Origin: an uncultured bacterium
Lineage (GTDB): Bacteria; Bacillota_I; Bacilli_A; RF39; UBA660
Assembly (NCBI GenBank): GCA_947646655.1
Contig: CANSHI010000002.1
Location: forward strand, 62,001-126,000
DNA: 64,000 nucleotides
Reading direction: 5' to 3'
This document shows, piece by piece, positions 54,263 to 63,008 of this stretch. The translations under genes and the position numbers were made by a program. The notes under the pieces are model-generated. The model did no database searches. It had not been told where the DNA came from and worked only from the letters and a program-made list of their open reading frames with translations. The number at the start of each line of letters is the position of its first letter. The first letter of the stretch is position 1.

Positions 54263-55363
54263 ATGTCTTTGAAAGCGGGAATAGTTGGTCTTCCAAATGT
54301 AGGTAAAAGTACACTTTTTAATGCCATTACAAAAAAACATATTTTAGCTGCAAACTATCCTTTTGCTACAATTGAGCCTAATGTTGGTGTTGTAATCGTG
54401 CCAGATGAAAGACTGGATAATTTGAATGTGTTATATCATCCAAAAAGTCTTGTTCCTACTTCTTTTGAATTTACGGATATAGCGGGTTTAGTAAAGGGAG
54501 CATCTAAAGGTGAAGGACTTGGTAACAAATTTTTATCACATATTAGAGAAGTGGATGCTATTGTAAACGTTGTAAGGTGTTTTGAGAATGCTGAAATTAC
54601 TCACGTTGAGGGAAAAATTGACCCAATTAGAGACATAGAAATTATTAAAACTGAACTTATTTTAGCTGATTTAGAAACAATTGATGGAAGAATCCAACGT
54701 ATTGGTAAAAAAATGGATATGGCTAAAGAAAAAAAAGAAAAGCTGGAAGCAGAAACTTTAAAAAAGACTAAAGAATTATTAGAAAACGGTATAGCGCTTC
54801 GGTTAGGAAATTTAAATGAGGATGAACTGGAAGTATTAAAACCTTTTAATTTATTAACAATTAAGCCTGTTATTTATGTTACGAATGTGAATGAAGACGA
54901 TGCAGTAGTTGGGGACAACGAATATACTAAAAAAGTAAAAGAACTTGCTGCTAATGAAAATGCTGGTGTTATTGTTATGAGTTGTCAAATTGAAAGTGAA
55001 TTATCAGATTTAGATCATGAAGAAAAAAAAGCTTTTTTACAAGAGCTTGGTATTACAAACAGTGGTTTGGATAGGCTTATATTTCAAACTTATAGTTTAT
55101 TAGGGCTTAGAACCTTTTTTACTGCGGGTGAAAAGGAAGTCAAAGCTTGGACTTTTAAAAAGGGAATGAAGGCTCCTCAGTGTGCTGGAATTATACACAG
55201 TGATATCGAAAGAGGTTTTATAAGAGCAGAAATTATTAGTTACGAAGACATAGAGAGATATAAAACAGAGATAAAAGTAAAAGAAGCGGGAAGATTAAGA
55301 GTAGAAGGGAAGGAGTATGAAATGGAAGATGGAGACATCTGCTATTTCAGGTTTAATGTGTAA
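54263..55363 (+). CDS. ychF: Obg-like ATPase YchF/OLA1
   Basis: Universally conserved P-loop ATPase linked to ribosomes and stress. 366 residues. G1 GLPNVGKSTLFNA, G3 DIAGLVKGAS, a coiled-coil insert around residues 130-180 (KKMDMAKEKKEKLEAE), and a C-terminal TGS domain (TFFTAGEKEVKAWTFKKGMKAPQCAGIIHSD). The nucleotide-specificity segment reads VTNVNEDD, in place of NKxD, as in ATP-preferring members. Its last 42 codons belong to the 1344-base repeat. Runs straight into the XRE receptor gene. Confidence 0.97.
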   Translation: MSLKAGIVGLPNVGKSTLFNAITKKHILAANYPFATIEPNVGVVIVPDERLDNLNVLYHPKSLVPTSFEFTDIAGLVKGASKGEGLGNKFLSHIREVDAIVNVVRCFENAEITHVEGKIDPIRDIEIIKTELILADLETIDGRIQRIGKKMDMAKEKKEKLEAETLKKTKELLENGIALRLGNLNEDELEVLKPFNLLTIKPVIYVTNVNEDDAVVGDNEYTKKVKELAANENAGVIVMSCQIESELSDLDHEEKKAFLQELGITNSGLDRLIFQTYSLLGLRTFFTAGEKEVKAWTFKKGMKAPQCAGIIHSDIERGFIRAEIISYEDIERYKTEIKVKEAGRLRVEGKEYEMEDGDICYFRFNV

Positions 55364-56581
55364 GTGATGAGTGACAAAAAGAAGAATGAAAAGGACACAA
55401 GTATAGTAAGAATAGCAAGACAGAAAAAAGATTTAGATCCAGTAGCGGTAGGAATGTTTATCGCGGAGAACAGAGGAAGGCACAATTTAACACAAGAAGA
55501 GTTAGCAAATAAAATATTCATATCAAGAAAGACAATATCTAAGTGGGAAACAGGAAAAGGGTTACCTTCAATAGAATTGTTAAGACCATTGTGTGATGAA
55601 TTAAATATAAGTTTATATGAACTATTAATGGGCGAGTTCATAAGAATGGCCTCCGAAACCGAAGGTGGAATAACCAAGAGGATATTAAATAGTCCAAAGT
55701 TCAAAATATCGGTTATATTAGGAACAATTTTACTATTATTTATGATATTGTGTTATTTGATAGTACATTTAAATGATATAAAAGTGTATACAATAAATTA
55801 TGAAGATAAGAATTTCACAATAGAGAATGGAATGATAGTATTTTCCAAGACAGATTGTTTTATAAACTTAGGTGATTTTCATACTGATTTACTAGAAAAT
55901 CACAATTATTTATATGAATTTTATAAAGGTACAGTAGACACAATGAAAGAAGAAGACTTACTATTAAAGTTTACTAATAGTAGTCTAGTATATTTTGAAA
56001 GTGAAAGTTGTAAGGAAATAGAGAAAAATCTAAAAGAACAAAGAAATGACTTTGCGATGAAAATAAGTTATGTAGATGAAAACGGAATGGATACATATTT
56101 TAAGATTGATTTATCGAAATCTATAAAAAGAAGTTTTAAACTGAAGAATTTATATGGAAATAATAATAGTACAGATATAAAAGAAGAGGAAAAGGAAGCT
56201 AAACTAGAGGCTTTACATGGCTATAAATATTTGACAGAATTAGAAGAAGAGGATAAAGCTTTAGATAGGATAAATGTTGCATTTTTATTTAATAAAACCC
56301 CTAGAGAATTAATAGAGGACTTTGATGGAAAAGTTGTAAGTTTTAATGAAGAAGATTATAAAATCATTTATGATACTAATTTAAATATATTGGAAATAAA
56401 AAATGAAATTACATCTTATAAAATTAATTTTCGTTATAGAAGGATAGCATATAATCAAGATAAGTTGGTTTTTTTAACACTTGATGAAGATTATAATATA
56501 AATTTTAATGGGTCTACTACCTTATGTTTTAGTAATATTAAGAGTTTGTTTTCTTCCTTATATGATATGCTATGATGGGTA
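55238..56581 (+). repeat. 1344-base direct repeat, copy A
   Basis: Identical to 60182-61525 except for one silent base seen by eye (G at 55288, A at 60232). Contains the last 126 bases of ychF and the whole XRE receptor gene. Offset is 4944 bases. Confidence 0.9.
55367..56575 (+). CDS. Membrane-anchored XRE regulator, copy A
   Basis: 402 residues (403 if GTG 55364 is used). A charged N-terminal extension (1-25), XRE HTH at about 27-88 (LTQEELANKIFISRKTISKWETG), a membrane helix at about 113-134, and a long outer domain (135-402). The outer domain has a Glu/Lys-rich patch in the middle (KEEEKEAKLEAL) and no known family. Predicted one-component receptor, like the protein at 26308. Begins right after the ychF stop with a poor ribosome binding site, so translation probably depends on ychF. 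Copy B at 60311 encodes an identical protein. Confidence 0.82.
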   Translation: MSDKKKNEKDTSIVRIARQKKDLDPVAVGMFIAENRGRHNLTQEELANKIFISRKTISKWETGKGLPSIELLRPLCDELNISLYELLMGEFIRMASETEGGITKRILNSPKFKISVILGTILLLFMILCYLIVHLNDIKVYTINYEDKNFTIENGMIVFSKTDCFINLGDFHTDLLENHNYLYEFYKGTVDTMKEEDLLLKFTNSSLVYFESESCKEIEKNLKEQRNDFAMKISYVDENGMDTYFKIDLSKSIKRSFKLKNLYGNNNSTDIKEEEKEAKLEALHGYKYLTELEEEDKALDRINVAFLFNKTPRELIEDFDGKVVSFNEEDYKIIYDTNLNILEIKNEITSYKINFRYRRIAYNQDKLVFLTLDEDYNINFNGSTTLCFSNIKSLFSSLYDML

Positions 56582-56614
56582 TTTTCATATTTTAGTGCAT
56601 ATTATTATTATGTA

Positions 56615-56643
56615 TTTACTTTTTTAATATTAGACTATATAAT
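56615..56643 (+). promoter_or_regulatory. Promoter of lgt-trxB
   Basis: TTTACT (56615-56620), a 17-base spacer and TATAAT (56638-56643), 18 bases before lgt. Confidence 0.75.
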
Positions 56644-56660
56644 GAGTGTGGTGATTAAAT

Positions 56661-57497
56661 ATGGAGTCGGTAGATTTTAGTAAATGTGGTAATACAATGA
56701 ATCCTGTAGCTTTTGAAGTGTTTGGATTTGAAATAAGATGGTATTCTTTACTTATTTTGATAGGAGTTTTATACTCATTTTTTGCTATTATGAGAGAAGC
56801 AAAAAAATTTAAAATTTCTACAGATTTTATTTTTAATATGTTTTTTTGGACGATCATTATTGGAATAATAGGTGCTAGGCTATACTTTGTCATTTTTAAT
56901 TGGAGTTGGTTTGGATCCCATTTAAATGAAATTTGGCAAATATGGAGAGGCGGTCTTGCAATTCATGGAGGAATAATTTTTGGCTTGATAACTATAAATA
57001 TTTATTGTAGAAAATATAATATGAAAACTCTTAAAATATTAGATATGATAGCAGTTCCACTTATTTTAGCTCAAGCTATAGGCCGTTGGGGCAATTTCTT
57101 TAATAGTGAGGCTTGTGGTCCAGCAACTACTTTAAATCATTTAAACAGTCTCCATATACCAACTTTTATAATTAATGGAATGCAAGGTAATGGGGTTTAT
57201 TATACACCAACATTTTATTATGAATCTTTATGGTGTTTATTAGGTTTTATTATTCTAATGATTGCAAAAAGGTTTAAATTTATTAAAGTGGGGCAACTTA
57301 CTAGTATATATTTAATTTGGTATAGTATGGGAAGATTTTTTATTGAGTCGGCTCGAACAGATTCATTAACTTTATTAGGATTTAAAGTGGCTCAACTTGT
57401 GTCTTTAATAATGATAGGTGTTGGAGTTGTAATATTTATTTTATGTTTGAGAAAAAGTAAGTTTGAAGATTTATATAATGATGATAAAGTTAAATAG
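56661..57497 (+). CDS. lgt: Prolipoprotein diacylglyceryl transferase
   Basis: First enzyme of lipoprotein maturation: transfers diacylglycerol from phosphatidylglycerol to the lipobox cysteine. 278 residues, seven membrane helices. Signature RGGLAIHGGIIFG (catalytic His), then QAIGRWGNFFNSEACG with the Lgt Arg/Asn box, and YSMGRFFIESARTDS near the end. YidC in this window is itself a predicted lipoprotein substrate. Followed by trxB after 11 bases, the same pairing as in many Bacilli. Confidence 0.96.
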   Translation: MESVDFSKCGNTMNPVAFEVFGFEIRWYSLLILIGVLYSFFAIMREAKKFKISTDFIFNMFFWTIIIGIIGARLYFVIFNWSWFGSHLNEIWQIWRGGLAIHGGIIFGLITINIYCRKYNMKTLKILDMIAVPLILAQAIGRWGNFFNSEACGPATTLNHLNSLHIPTFIINGMQGNGVYYTPTFYYESLWCLLGFIILMIAKRFKFIKVGQLTSIYLIWYSMGRFFIESARTDSLTLLGFKVAQLVSLIMIGVGVVIFILCLRKSKFEDLYNDDKVK

Positions 57498-57508
57498 GAG
57501 GAAATTAA

Positions 57509-58408
57509 ATGGTTAAAGATTTAGTTATAATTGGTTTAGGCCCAGCAGGTATAGCTGCTAGCATATATGCAAAAAGAAGCGGATTGGATATTTTAGTTTT
57601 TGAGAGCAAAATGCCAGGTGGACTTTTAAATTATACTAATGTCGTAAATAATTATCCAGGATTTATAAATATAACTGGTCCAGATTTAGCAACGAAAATG
57701 TTTGAACATTTTAGTACATTTAATATAGAATATAAAAGTGAAGATGTAACAAAAATAGAGGATGGTAAAATTAAAACTGTTTATACACAAAAGGGTGAAT
57801 ATAAGTGTAAAAATATAATAATTGCTACTGGGCGCAGTAGACGAAGTTTAAATCTCGAAGGTGAAAGTGATCTTGTAGGTAAAGGAATAAGCTATTGTGC
57901 TTTATGTGATGGACATTTTTACAAAGATAAGAATGTTGCAGTAGTAGGAGCCGGAGATTCGAGTTTAGAAGAATCTTTATATTTAGCGAAGATTGCTAAA
58001 AATGTTACAATTATTGTTAGAGGAAAATCTTTGGCTGGTAATAAATCTTTAGTAGATGAAGTCAACAAAACGGAAAATATAGAAGTGCTTTTTAATAAAA
58101 ATGTAAGAGAACTGATAACAGATAATGGAAAATTATCAGGATTAAAATTAGATGATGGAAATGATATTTCAGTAAACGGGCTTTTTGTTTATATCGGATT
58201 TGATCCTATCATTCCTTTTGCAGATAGGCTTGCATTTAATAATGATAAAGGTTATTTAATAGTCGATAAAAACTTTGAGACAAGTGTTGAAGGCATATAT
58301 GCTGTGGGGGATATTATTAAAAAGGACTTATATCAAATAGTGTCAGCTACTTTTGAAGGCGCTAGTGCTGCAAATGCGGTTGTTAGAAAATTGACAACTA
58401 AAGATTAG
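57509..58408 (+). CDS. trxB: Thioredoxin reductase-like flavoprotein with altered NADPH motif
   Basis: 299 residues, low-molecular-weight TrxR fold. FAD motif GLGPAGIAASIYA at the start, redox pair C130-A-L-C133 in SYCALCDG, second dinucleotide motif VVGAGDSSLEES (147-156), and closing FAD segment GIYAVGDI. The NADPH-specificity box HRRxxxR is absent: the equivalent stretch is VRGKSLAGN. CALC also differs from the usual CATC. This may indicate another electron donor (NADH, ferredoxin or reduced flavin) rather than NADPH. Partner thioredoxin not in window. AGGAGG upstream. Confidence 0.88.
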   Translation: MVKDLVIIGLGPAGIAASIYAKRSGLDILVFESKMPGGLLNYTNVVNNYPGFINITGPDLATKMFEHFSTFNIEYKSEDVTKIEDGKIKTVYTQKGEYKCKNIIIATGRSRRSLNLEGESDLVGKGISYCALCDGHFYKDKNVAVVGAGDSSLEESLYLAKIAKNVTIIVRGKSLAGNKSLVDEVNKTENIEVLFNKNVRELITDNGKLSGLKLDDGNDISVNGLFVYIGFDPIIPFADRLAFNNDKGYLIVDKNFETSVEGIYAVGDIIKKDLYQIVSATFEGASAANAVVRKLTTKD

Positions 58409-58441
58409 TCTGTTAGAATAGCTTTTGTGTTGGAGGTACTT

Positions 58442-58792
58442 ATGAACAATTTAGTAATGGCTTACCTTGGGGATGCAGTTTATGAATTATATGTCAGAAA
58501 TTATTTGATAAATAAAGGCATATGTAAGGTTAAAGATCTTCAAAAGGAAGCTGTTAAATATGTAAGTGCACAAGCTCAAGCTGATATACTAAACCGCTTA
58601 ATAGATATAAATTTTTTATCAGAATCTGAAATCGATGTTATTAAAAGGGGTAGAAATGCACATAGTCATCAGAACAAGAGCACTGATATAATTACTTATA
58701 AAAAGTCCACAGGTTTTGAATGTTTAATAGGTTATTTATATAAAGAAGATCGGTTCAGGCTTGAAGAAGTTATGGAAGAGGTGTTAAAGTGA
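58442..58792 (+). CDS. mrnC: Mini-ribonuclease III
   Basis: Trims the ends of 23S rRNA precursors in Bacillota. 116 residues: the RNase III catalytic domain only, without the double-stranded RNA-binding domain. AYLGDAVYELYVRNYL holds the catalytic Asp, RGRNAHSHQ is the family signature, and TGFECLIGYLY holds the catalytic Glu. The ATG at 58442 has TTGGAGG upstream. mrnC-rlmB-sigH is the B. subtilis order (yazC-yacO-yacP-sigH) minus yacP. Stop overlaps rlmB. Confidence 0.95.
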   Translation: MNNLVMAYLGDAVYELYVRNYLINKGICKVKDLQKEAVKYVSAQAQADILNRLIDINFLSESEIDVIKRGRNAHSHQNKSTDIITYKKSTGFECLIGYLYKEDRFRLEEVMEEVLK

Positions 58793-59472
58793 AAGTTTTT
58801 GGTAAAAATGTTTTTAATGAATTGAAAAGTAATTGTGGACAAATTAAAAAGGTGTATTTAAGCTCTTCTTTTAAAGATAAGGAAATTATTAGTTTTATTC
58901 AAAAAAATAAAATACCATATGTGACAGTTGAAAAAAAGAAGTTCGATCTAATGGTGGAGGGCAATACTCAGGGTATTATTTTAGATGTTAAGGATTTTGA
59001 ATGTAAGGATATTAAAGAACTTGATTTAAATCAAAAAAAAATTGTTATATTAGATCACTTAGAAGATCCACATAATTTTGGCGCTATAATTAGAACTTGT
59101 GAAGCAATAGGTGTCAAATCAATTATTATTCCTCGAGACAGAAGTGTTGGCGTTAGTCCTACAGTAGTTAAAACTAGTACTGGTGCTTTAGAATACGTCG
59201 ATATTTTTGAAGTAGCAAATTTAAAAAATACTATAGAATTTTTGAAAAAAAATAATTACTTTGTTTATGGGGCGGAAGCCGACGGAGTAGAATATGATAA
59301 GGTAGATTATAGTGACAAAATGGTGCTTGTAATCGGTAGTGAAGGTCATGGACTTACGAGAATAGTGAGAGATGCGTGTGATGAAATTATAAGTATACCT
59401 ATGATAGGTCATGTAAATAGTTTAAATGCTAGTGTTTCGTTTGGAGTGTTGATATATGGGATTAAAAACTAA
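58789..59472 (+). CDS. rlmB: 23S rRNA 2'-O-methyltransferase, TrmH/SpoU family (RlmB)
   Basis: 227 residues. Small N-terminal substrate-binding domain (VYLSSSFKDKEIISFIQ), then the knotted SPOUT domain: LDHLEDPHNFGAIIRTCEA (motif 1), VIGSEGHGL (motif 2), IPMIGHVNSLNASVSFGVLIY (motif 3, forming the knot). Corresponds to B. subtilis YacO/RlmB, which methylates G2251 in E. coli numbering. GTG start inside the mrnC stop region (4-base overlap); its own end overlaps sigH by 17 bases. Confidence 0.93.
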   Translation: MKVFGKNVFNELKSNCGQIKKVYLSSSFKDKEIISFIQKNKIPYVTVEKKKFDLMVEGNTQGIILDVKDFECKDIKELDLNQKKIVILDHLEDPHNFGAIIRTCEAIGVKSIIIPRDRSVGVSPTVVKTSTGALEYVDIFEVANLKNTIEFLKKNNYFVYGAEADGVEYDKVDYSDKMVLVIGSEGHGLTRIVRDACDEIISIPMIGHVNSLNASVSFGVLIYGIKN

Positions 59473-60073
59473 CTTCGAGACAAATGATTCAAAACTAGTT
59501 TTATATGTTAGAGATGGCAATGAGGATGCGAAGGATCATTTATTTCAAAAATATAGTCCTTTAATTCATAAAGAAATTAATAGATTGAAGAAAAAGGCTT
59601 TTATATATGGAATAGAGTTTTCAGACTTAACTCAAGAGGCTATGGTTGGATTTAGTTTTGCAATTAATAGCTATGATGAAGAAGGGGATGTTAAGTTTAT
59701 TACTTTTGCCACTACATGTATAAGAAGAAGATTAAAAAATTACATAGAAAAATTTGAAACAGTCAAAAATAAGAGTTATAGCAAGTCAATTTCACTAGAT
59801 ACAAATATTAATGAGAGGAATACTATATTAGACCAATTAGAGGAATTTATTAGTAGTGAACCTTTAAGGAAAATTATAAATGATGAGACATTAGTGGAAG
59901 TATCAGGAAGCATTATGAAGAAGCTTAGCGAGAATGAAAGGTTAGTTTTGCAATATACGGTAGATGGAAAGTCTGTTAAAGAAATTGCTGATATTATGTC
60001 TATGAGTAATAAACAAATTTATAATTTAATACACAGGGCGAGAAATAAAATTAAAGTGGGAGCTTGTGAGTAG
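59456..60073 (+). CDS. sigH: RNA polymerase sigma factor SigH (Spo0H type)
   Basis: 205 residues. Region 2: LVLYVRDGNEDAKDHLFQKYSPLI, then FSDLTQEAMVGFSFAINSYDEEGDVKFITFATTCIRRRLKNYI. Region 4: LSENERLVLQYTVDGKSVKEIADIMSMSNKQIYNLIHRARNKIK. Order and neighbours (mrnC-rlmB-sigH) are as in B. subtilis, where SigH drives early sporulation and competence genes such as spo0A and spo0F. Fits the spo genes and comK here. GGAG precedes the ATG inside rlmB. No clear terminator follows. Confidence 0.93.
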   Translation: MGLKTNFETNDSKLVLYVRDGNEDAKDHLFQKYSPLIHKEINRLKKKAFIYGIEFSDLTQEAMVGFSFAINSYDEEGDVKFITFATTCIRRRLKNYIEKFETVKNKSYSKSISLDTNINERNTILDQLEEFISSEPLRKIINDETLVEVSGSIMKKLSENERLVLQYTVDGKSVKEIADIMSMSNKQIYNLIHRARNKIKVGACE

Positions 60074-60095
60074 CCTCTCTTTTTTTATTCAATTA

Positions 60096-60124
60096 TTTAC
60101 AACTAAACTTTAATTTGATATAAT
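60096..60124 (+). promoter_or_regulatory. Promoter in front of repeat copy B
   Basis: TTTACA (60096-60101), 17 bases, TATAAT (60119-60124). Spacer and downstream bases (TTCGAGGG) are a diverged copy of the ychF promoter at 54213-54248. Two DnaA-box-like 9-mers follow (60157-60165 and 60174-60182). Confidence 0.72.
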
Positions 60125-60181
60125 GTCTTTCGAGGGCTTTTTTTAATGTAATTATCTGTTGATAATTTATAAGTTTTCCAC

Positions 60182-61525
60182 AGTTACGAAGACATAGAGA
60201 GATATAAAACAGAGATAAAAGTAAAAGAAGCAGGAAGATTAAGAGTAGAAGGGAAGGAGTATGAAATGGAAGATGGAGACATCTGCTATTTCAGGTTTAA
60301 TGTGTAAGTGATGAGTGACAAAAAGAAGAATGAAAAGGACACAAGTATAGTAAGAATAGCAAGACAGAAAAAAGATTTAGATCCAGTAGCGGTAGGAATG
60401 TTTATCGCGGAGAACAGAGGAAGGCACAATTTAACACAAGAAGAGTTAGCAAATAAAATATTCATATCAAGAAAGACAATATCTAAGTGGGAAACAGGAA
60501 AAGGGTTACCTTCAATAGAATTGTTAAGACCATTGTGTGATGAATTAAATATAAGTTTATATGAACTATTAATGGGCGAGTTCATAAGAATGGCCTCCGA
60601 AACCGAAGGTGGAATAACCAAGAGGATATTAAATAGTCCAAAGTTCAAAATATCGGTTATATTAGGAACAATTTTACTATTATTTATGATATTGTGTTAT
60701 TTGATAGTACATTTAAATGATATAAAAGTGTATACAATAAATTATGAAGATAAGAATTTCACAATAGAGAATGGAATGATAGTATTTTCCAAGACAGATT
60801 GTTTTATAAACTTAGGTGATTTTCATACTGATTTACTAGAAAATCACAATTATTTATATGAATTTTATAAAGGTACAGTAGACACAATGAAAGAAGAAGA
60901 CTTACTATTAAAGTTTACTAATAGTAGTCTAGTATATTTTGAAAGTGAAAGTTGTAAGGAAATAGAGAAAAATCTAAAAGAACAAAGAAATGACTTTGCG
61001 ATGAAAATAAGTTATGTAGATGAAAACGGAATGGATACATATTTTAAGATTGATTTATCGAAATCTATAAAAAGAAGTTTTAAACTGAAGAATTTATATG
61101 GAAATAATAATAGTACAGATATAAAAGAAGAGGAAAAGGAAGCTAAACTAGAGGCTTTACATGGCTATAAATATTTGACAGAATTAGAAGAAGAGGATAA
61201 AGCTTTAGATAGGATAAATGTTGCATTTTTATTTAATAAAACCCCTAGAGAATTAATAGAGGACTTTGATGGAAAAGTTGTAAGTTTTAATGAAGAAGAT
61301 TATAAAATCATTTATGATACTAATTTAAATATATTGGAAATAAAAAATGAAATTACATCTTATAAAATTAATTTTCGTTATAGAAGGATAGCATATAATC
61401 AAGATAAGTTGGTTTTTTTAACACTTGATGAAGATTATAATATAAATTTTAATGGGTCTACTACCTTATGTTTTAGTAATATTAAGAGTTTGTTTTCTTC
61501 CTTATATGATATGCTATGATGGGTA
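60182..61525 (+). repeat. 1344-base direct repeat, copy B
   Basis: Second copy of 55238-56581. The first 126 bases (60182-60307) are a detached 3' end of ychF without start or body; the rest is the XRE receptor gene. Confidence 0.9.
60311..61519 (+). CDS. Membrane-anchored XRE regulator, copy B
   Basis: Encodes exactly the same 402 residues as copy A: HTH at about 27-88, membrane helix at about 113-134, outer domain to the end. Here it is not coupled to a translated ychF: the ychF tail upstream has no start, so its weak ribosome binding site must work alone, and transcription would come from the promoter at 60096. Dose or timing may therefore differ from copy A. The next gene downstream encodes a secreted protein, a possible target or ligand (inference). 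Confidence 0.82.
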   Translation: MSDKKKNEKDTSIVRIARQKKDLDPVAVGMFIAENRGRHNLTQEELANKIFISRKTISKWETGKGLPSIELLRPLCDELNISLYELLMGEFIRMASETEGGITKRILNSPKFKISVILGTILLLFMILCYLIVHLNDIKVYTINYEDKNFTIENGMIVFSKTDCFINLGDFHTDLLENHNYLYEFYKGTVDTMKEEDLLLKFTNSSLVYFESESCKEIEKNLKEQRNDFAMKISYVDENGMDTYFKIDLSKSIKRSFKLKNLYGNNNSTDIKEEEKEAKLEALHGYKYLTELEEEDKALDRINVAFLFNKTPRELIEDFDGKVVSFNEEDYKIIYDTNLNILEIKNEITSYKINFRYRRIAYNQDKLVFLTLDEDYNINFNGSTTLCFSNIKSLFSSLYDML

Positions 61526-61581
61526 GCGTGAAAAATAACCAAGTAGTGATATCGTATTCCTAGAAAGGAGAAAAAATCATT

Positions 61582-62439
61582 ATGAAAATAATTAGTAAAA
61601 GTTTATTGTTGATTTCTATTTTAATGTTATTTAGCTTTTCGAATGTATTTGCTACTGAAGTTTTTTATACTAATGCTAACGGTGTAAAAATGAATGAGCT
61701 ACAATATAATAAAATGTTGAAAGTATTTTCTGAAACAAAAGTCGAAAGTATGTCACAAGAAGAATTTGATAGACTTAAAGATGCAAATATAGTTTCTAAT
61801 GAAGCTAAATATGAGAAGGAAACTTATATTAATAAAGAATTAGTATCTAGAGAAGAAATAACTGAAGAAGAATTTAACAATGCTCCAATGTCAGAAATAA
61901 CTCCTTATATAGGGGACGATGGAATGGTTGAAACTTCATATAAGCGTTTAGGAGCTTTCATTACTGATGGTGGTGGTTGGACATTAACGTGTGCTTTGAG
62001 TTGGAAGAAAAAACCGGCTTACCAATCGTATGATGTGTTCGCTTATAGATTTAATCATTTCAAATACAATGATTTTTATGGAGAACAACTTTATAGGGTT
62101 AATGGTAAAAGTTATATAATTAGTTATACAACTTCTTCTGAAGGTTATAAAGAGTTGAGTAATGGTGCAGGTGTATCTATGAACTTAAAAGATGGATCTG
62201 ATATTACTGGATACGAATTAACAGTAGGTACAAAGTTAGCATTTGATTCTTATAACTATTCACAGGCTCATGCTTATGTATCATATCAACATGCTCAAGC
62301 TAATCTGACTAGAGCTGAATCAATGGCTTATACGTTAGATATTACTGGTTTAGGAAATGTTGTTAAATTTACGAACTCAGCTACCGAAAGAAAATATGAT
62401 GGTATGTCTGGAGTACATTTAATTGTTCCAATAGCATAG
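61582..62439 (+). CDS. Secreted protein of unknown function
   Basis: 285 residues with a clear signal peptide (MKIISKSLLLISILMLFSFS, cleavage after NVFA near residue 25). The mature part begins with an acidic helical region (MSQEEFDRLKDAN and EEITEEEFNN), then from about 115 a beta-rich domain with aromatic and Gly-rich strands (GAFITDGGGWTLTCALSWKKKP; YDVFAYRFNHFKYNDFY). No catalytic motif or wall anchor was recognised. GAAAGGAG upstream of the ATG and a terminator after the stop. May be a surface or toxin-like factor; undetermined. Confidence 0.75.
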   Translation: MKIISKSLLLISILMLFSFSNVFATEVFYTNANGVKMNELQYNKMLKVFSETKVESMSQEEFDRLKDANIVSNEAKYEKETYINKELVSREEITEEEFNNAPMSEITPYIGDDGMVETSYKRLGAFITDGGGWTLTCALSWKKKPAYQSYDVFAYRFNHFKYNDFYGEQLYRVNGKSYIISYTTSSEGYKELSNGAGVSMNLKDGSDITGYELTVGTKLAFDSYNYSQAHAYVSYQHAQANLTRAESMAYTLDITGLGNVVKFTNSATERKYDGMSGVHLIVPIA

Positions 62440-62445
62440 CTTACA

Positions 62446-62471
62446 AGTGGTACTTAGGTACTGCTTTTTTT
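62446..62471 (+). terminator. Terminator after the secreted-protein gene
   Basis: Eight-pair stem AGTGGTAC with GTACTGCT (two G-U pairs), loop TTAG, seven T. Confidence 0.78.
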
Positions 62472-62563
62472 GTTAACATTTTTTATGTATAGACAGTTTG
62501 AAATTTATTTATCATCTTCATAAAATATGCTATACTTTTTTAGTAATAGGAAAGAGGATAAAA

Positions 62564-62974
62564 ATGTTAGAAGAAATATATAAAGTGACTTATTCGGCTG
62601 ATTCGACATGGATTGCTATCTCAGCTGTGCTAGCGTTAATTGGGGGAATAATTGTATATCTAGTGTTCATATCAGAAACTAGTGAAAAATTTAGTGGATT
62701 TAGTTCGTGGTTACATAAATTTCTGAATTTTAAAAAACTATTTATAGATGTTGTATTAAAAGTTATGTATGTAGTATCTGCTTTGTTTGTAACTCTAAGC
62801 TCTTTTAGTTTTATAAGAGTAAGTATCGCAACGGCATTTTTGTGGTTAATCTTTGGTAACATTATTGTAAGAATGGTTTTTGAGTTTATTTCAATGCTTA
62901 TGACATTGGTTACTAATACGACAGAAATTAATGAAAAACTTGACAAAAATATTAATAGGAAAAAAGAAAAATAA
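62564..62974 (+). CDS. Small membrane protein of unknown function
   Basis: 136 residues from the ATG at 62564, which has AAAGAGGA upstream; a longer frame from 62498 is unlikely. Three hydrophobic stretches: WIAISAVLALIGGIIVYLVF, VLKVMYVVSALFVTLSSF and the long run FLWLIFGNIIVRMVFEFISML, ending in a basic tail (KNINRKKEK). No family recognised. The pattern recalls small DUF4282-like membrane proteins, which I cannot confirm. Shares a terminator with cwlJ. Confidence 0.7.
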   Translation: MLEEIYKVTYSADSTWIAISAVLALIGGIIVYLVFISETSEKFSGFSSWLHKFLNFKKLFIDVVLKVMYVVSALFVTLSSFSFIRVSIATAFLWLIFGNIIVRMVFEFISMLMTLVTNTTEINEKLDKNINRKKEK

Positions 62975-62976
62975 TT

Positions 62977-63006
62977 AAAACACTTCGGATTTGAAAGTGT
63001 TTTTTC
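62977..63006. terminator. Bidirectional terminator
   Basis: Stem AAAACACTT (62977-62985) with AAGTGTTTT (62995-63003), loop of 9 bases, T runs on both strands; between converging genes. Confidence 0.82.
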
Positions 63007-63008
63007 GT

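Noticed and set aside
60286-60648. Minus-strand open frames of 120 codons at 55342-55704 and 60286-60648
   Set aside because: Exact shadows of the duplicated XRE gene; no ribosome binding site and no family features.
55238-61525. The long repeat as an assembly error
   Set aside because: Cannot be excluded from sequence alone, but the flanks differ on both sides and one silent base differs, so a real duplication is preferred.
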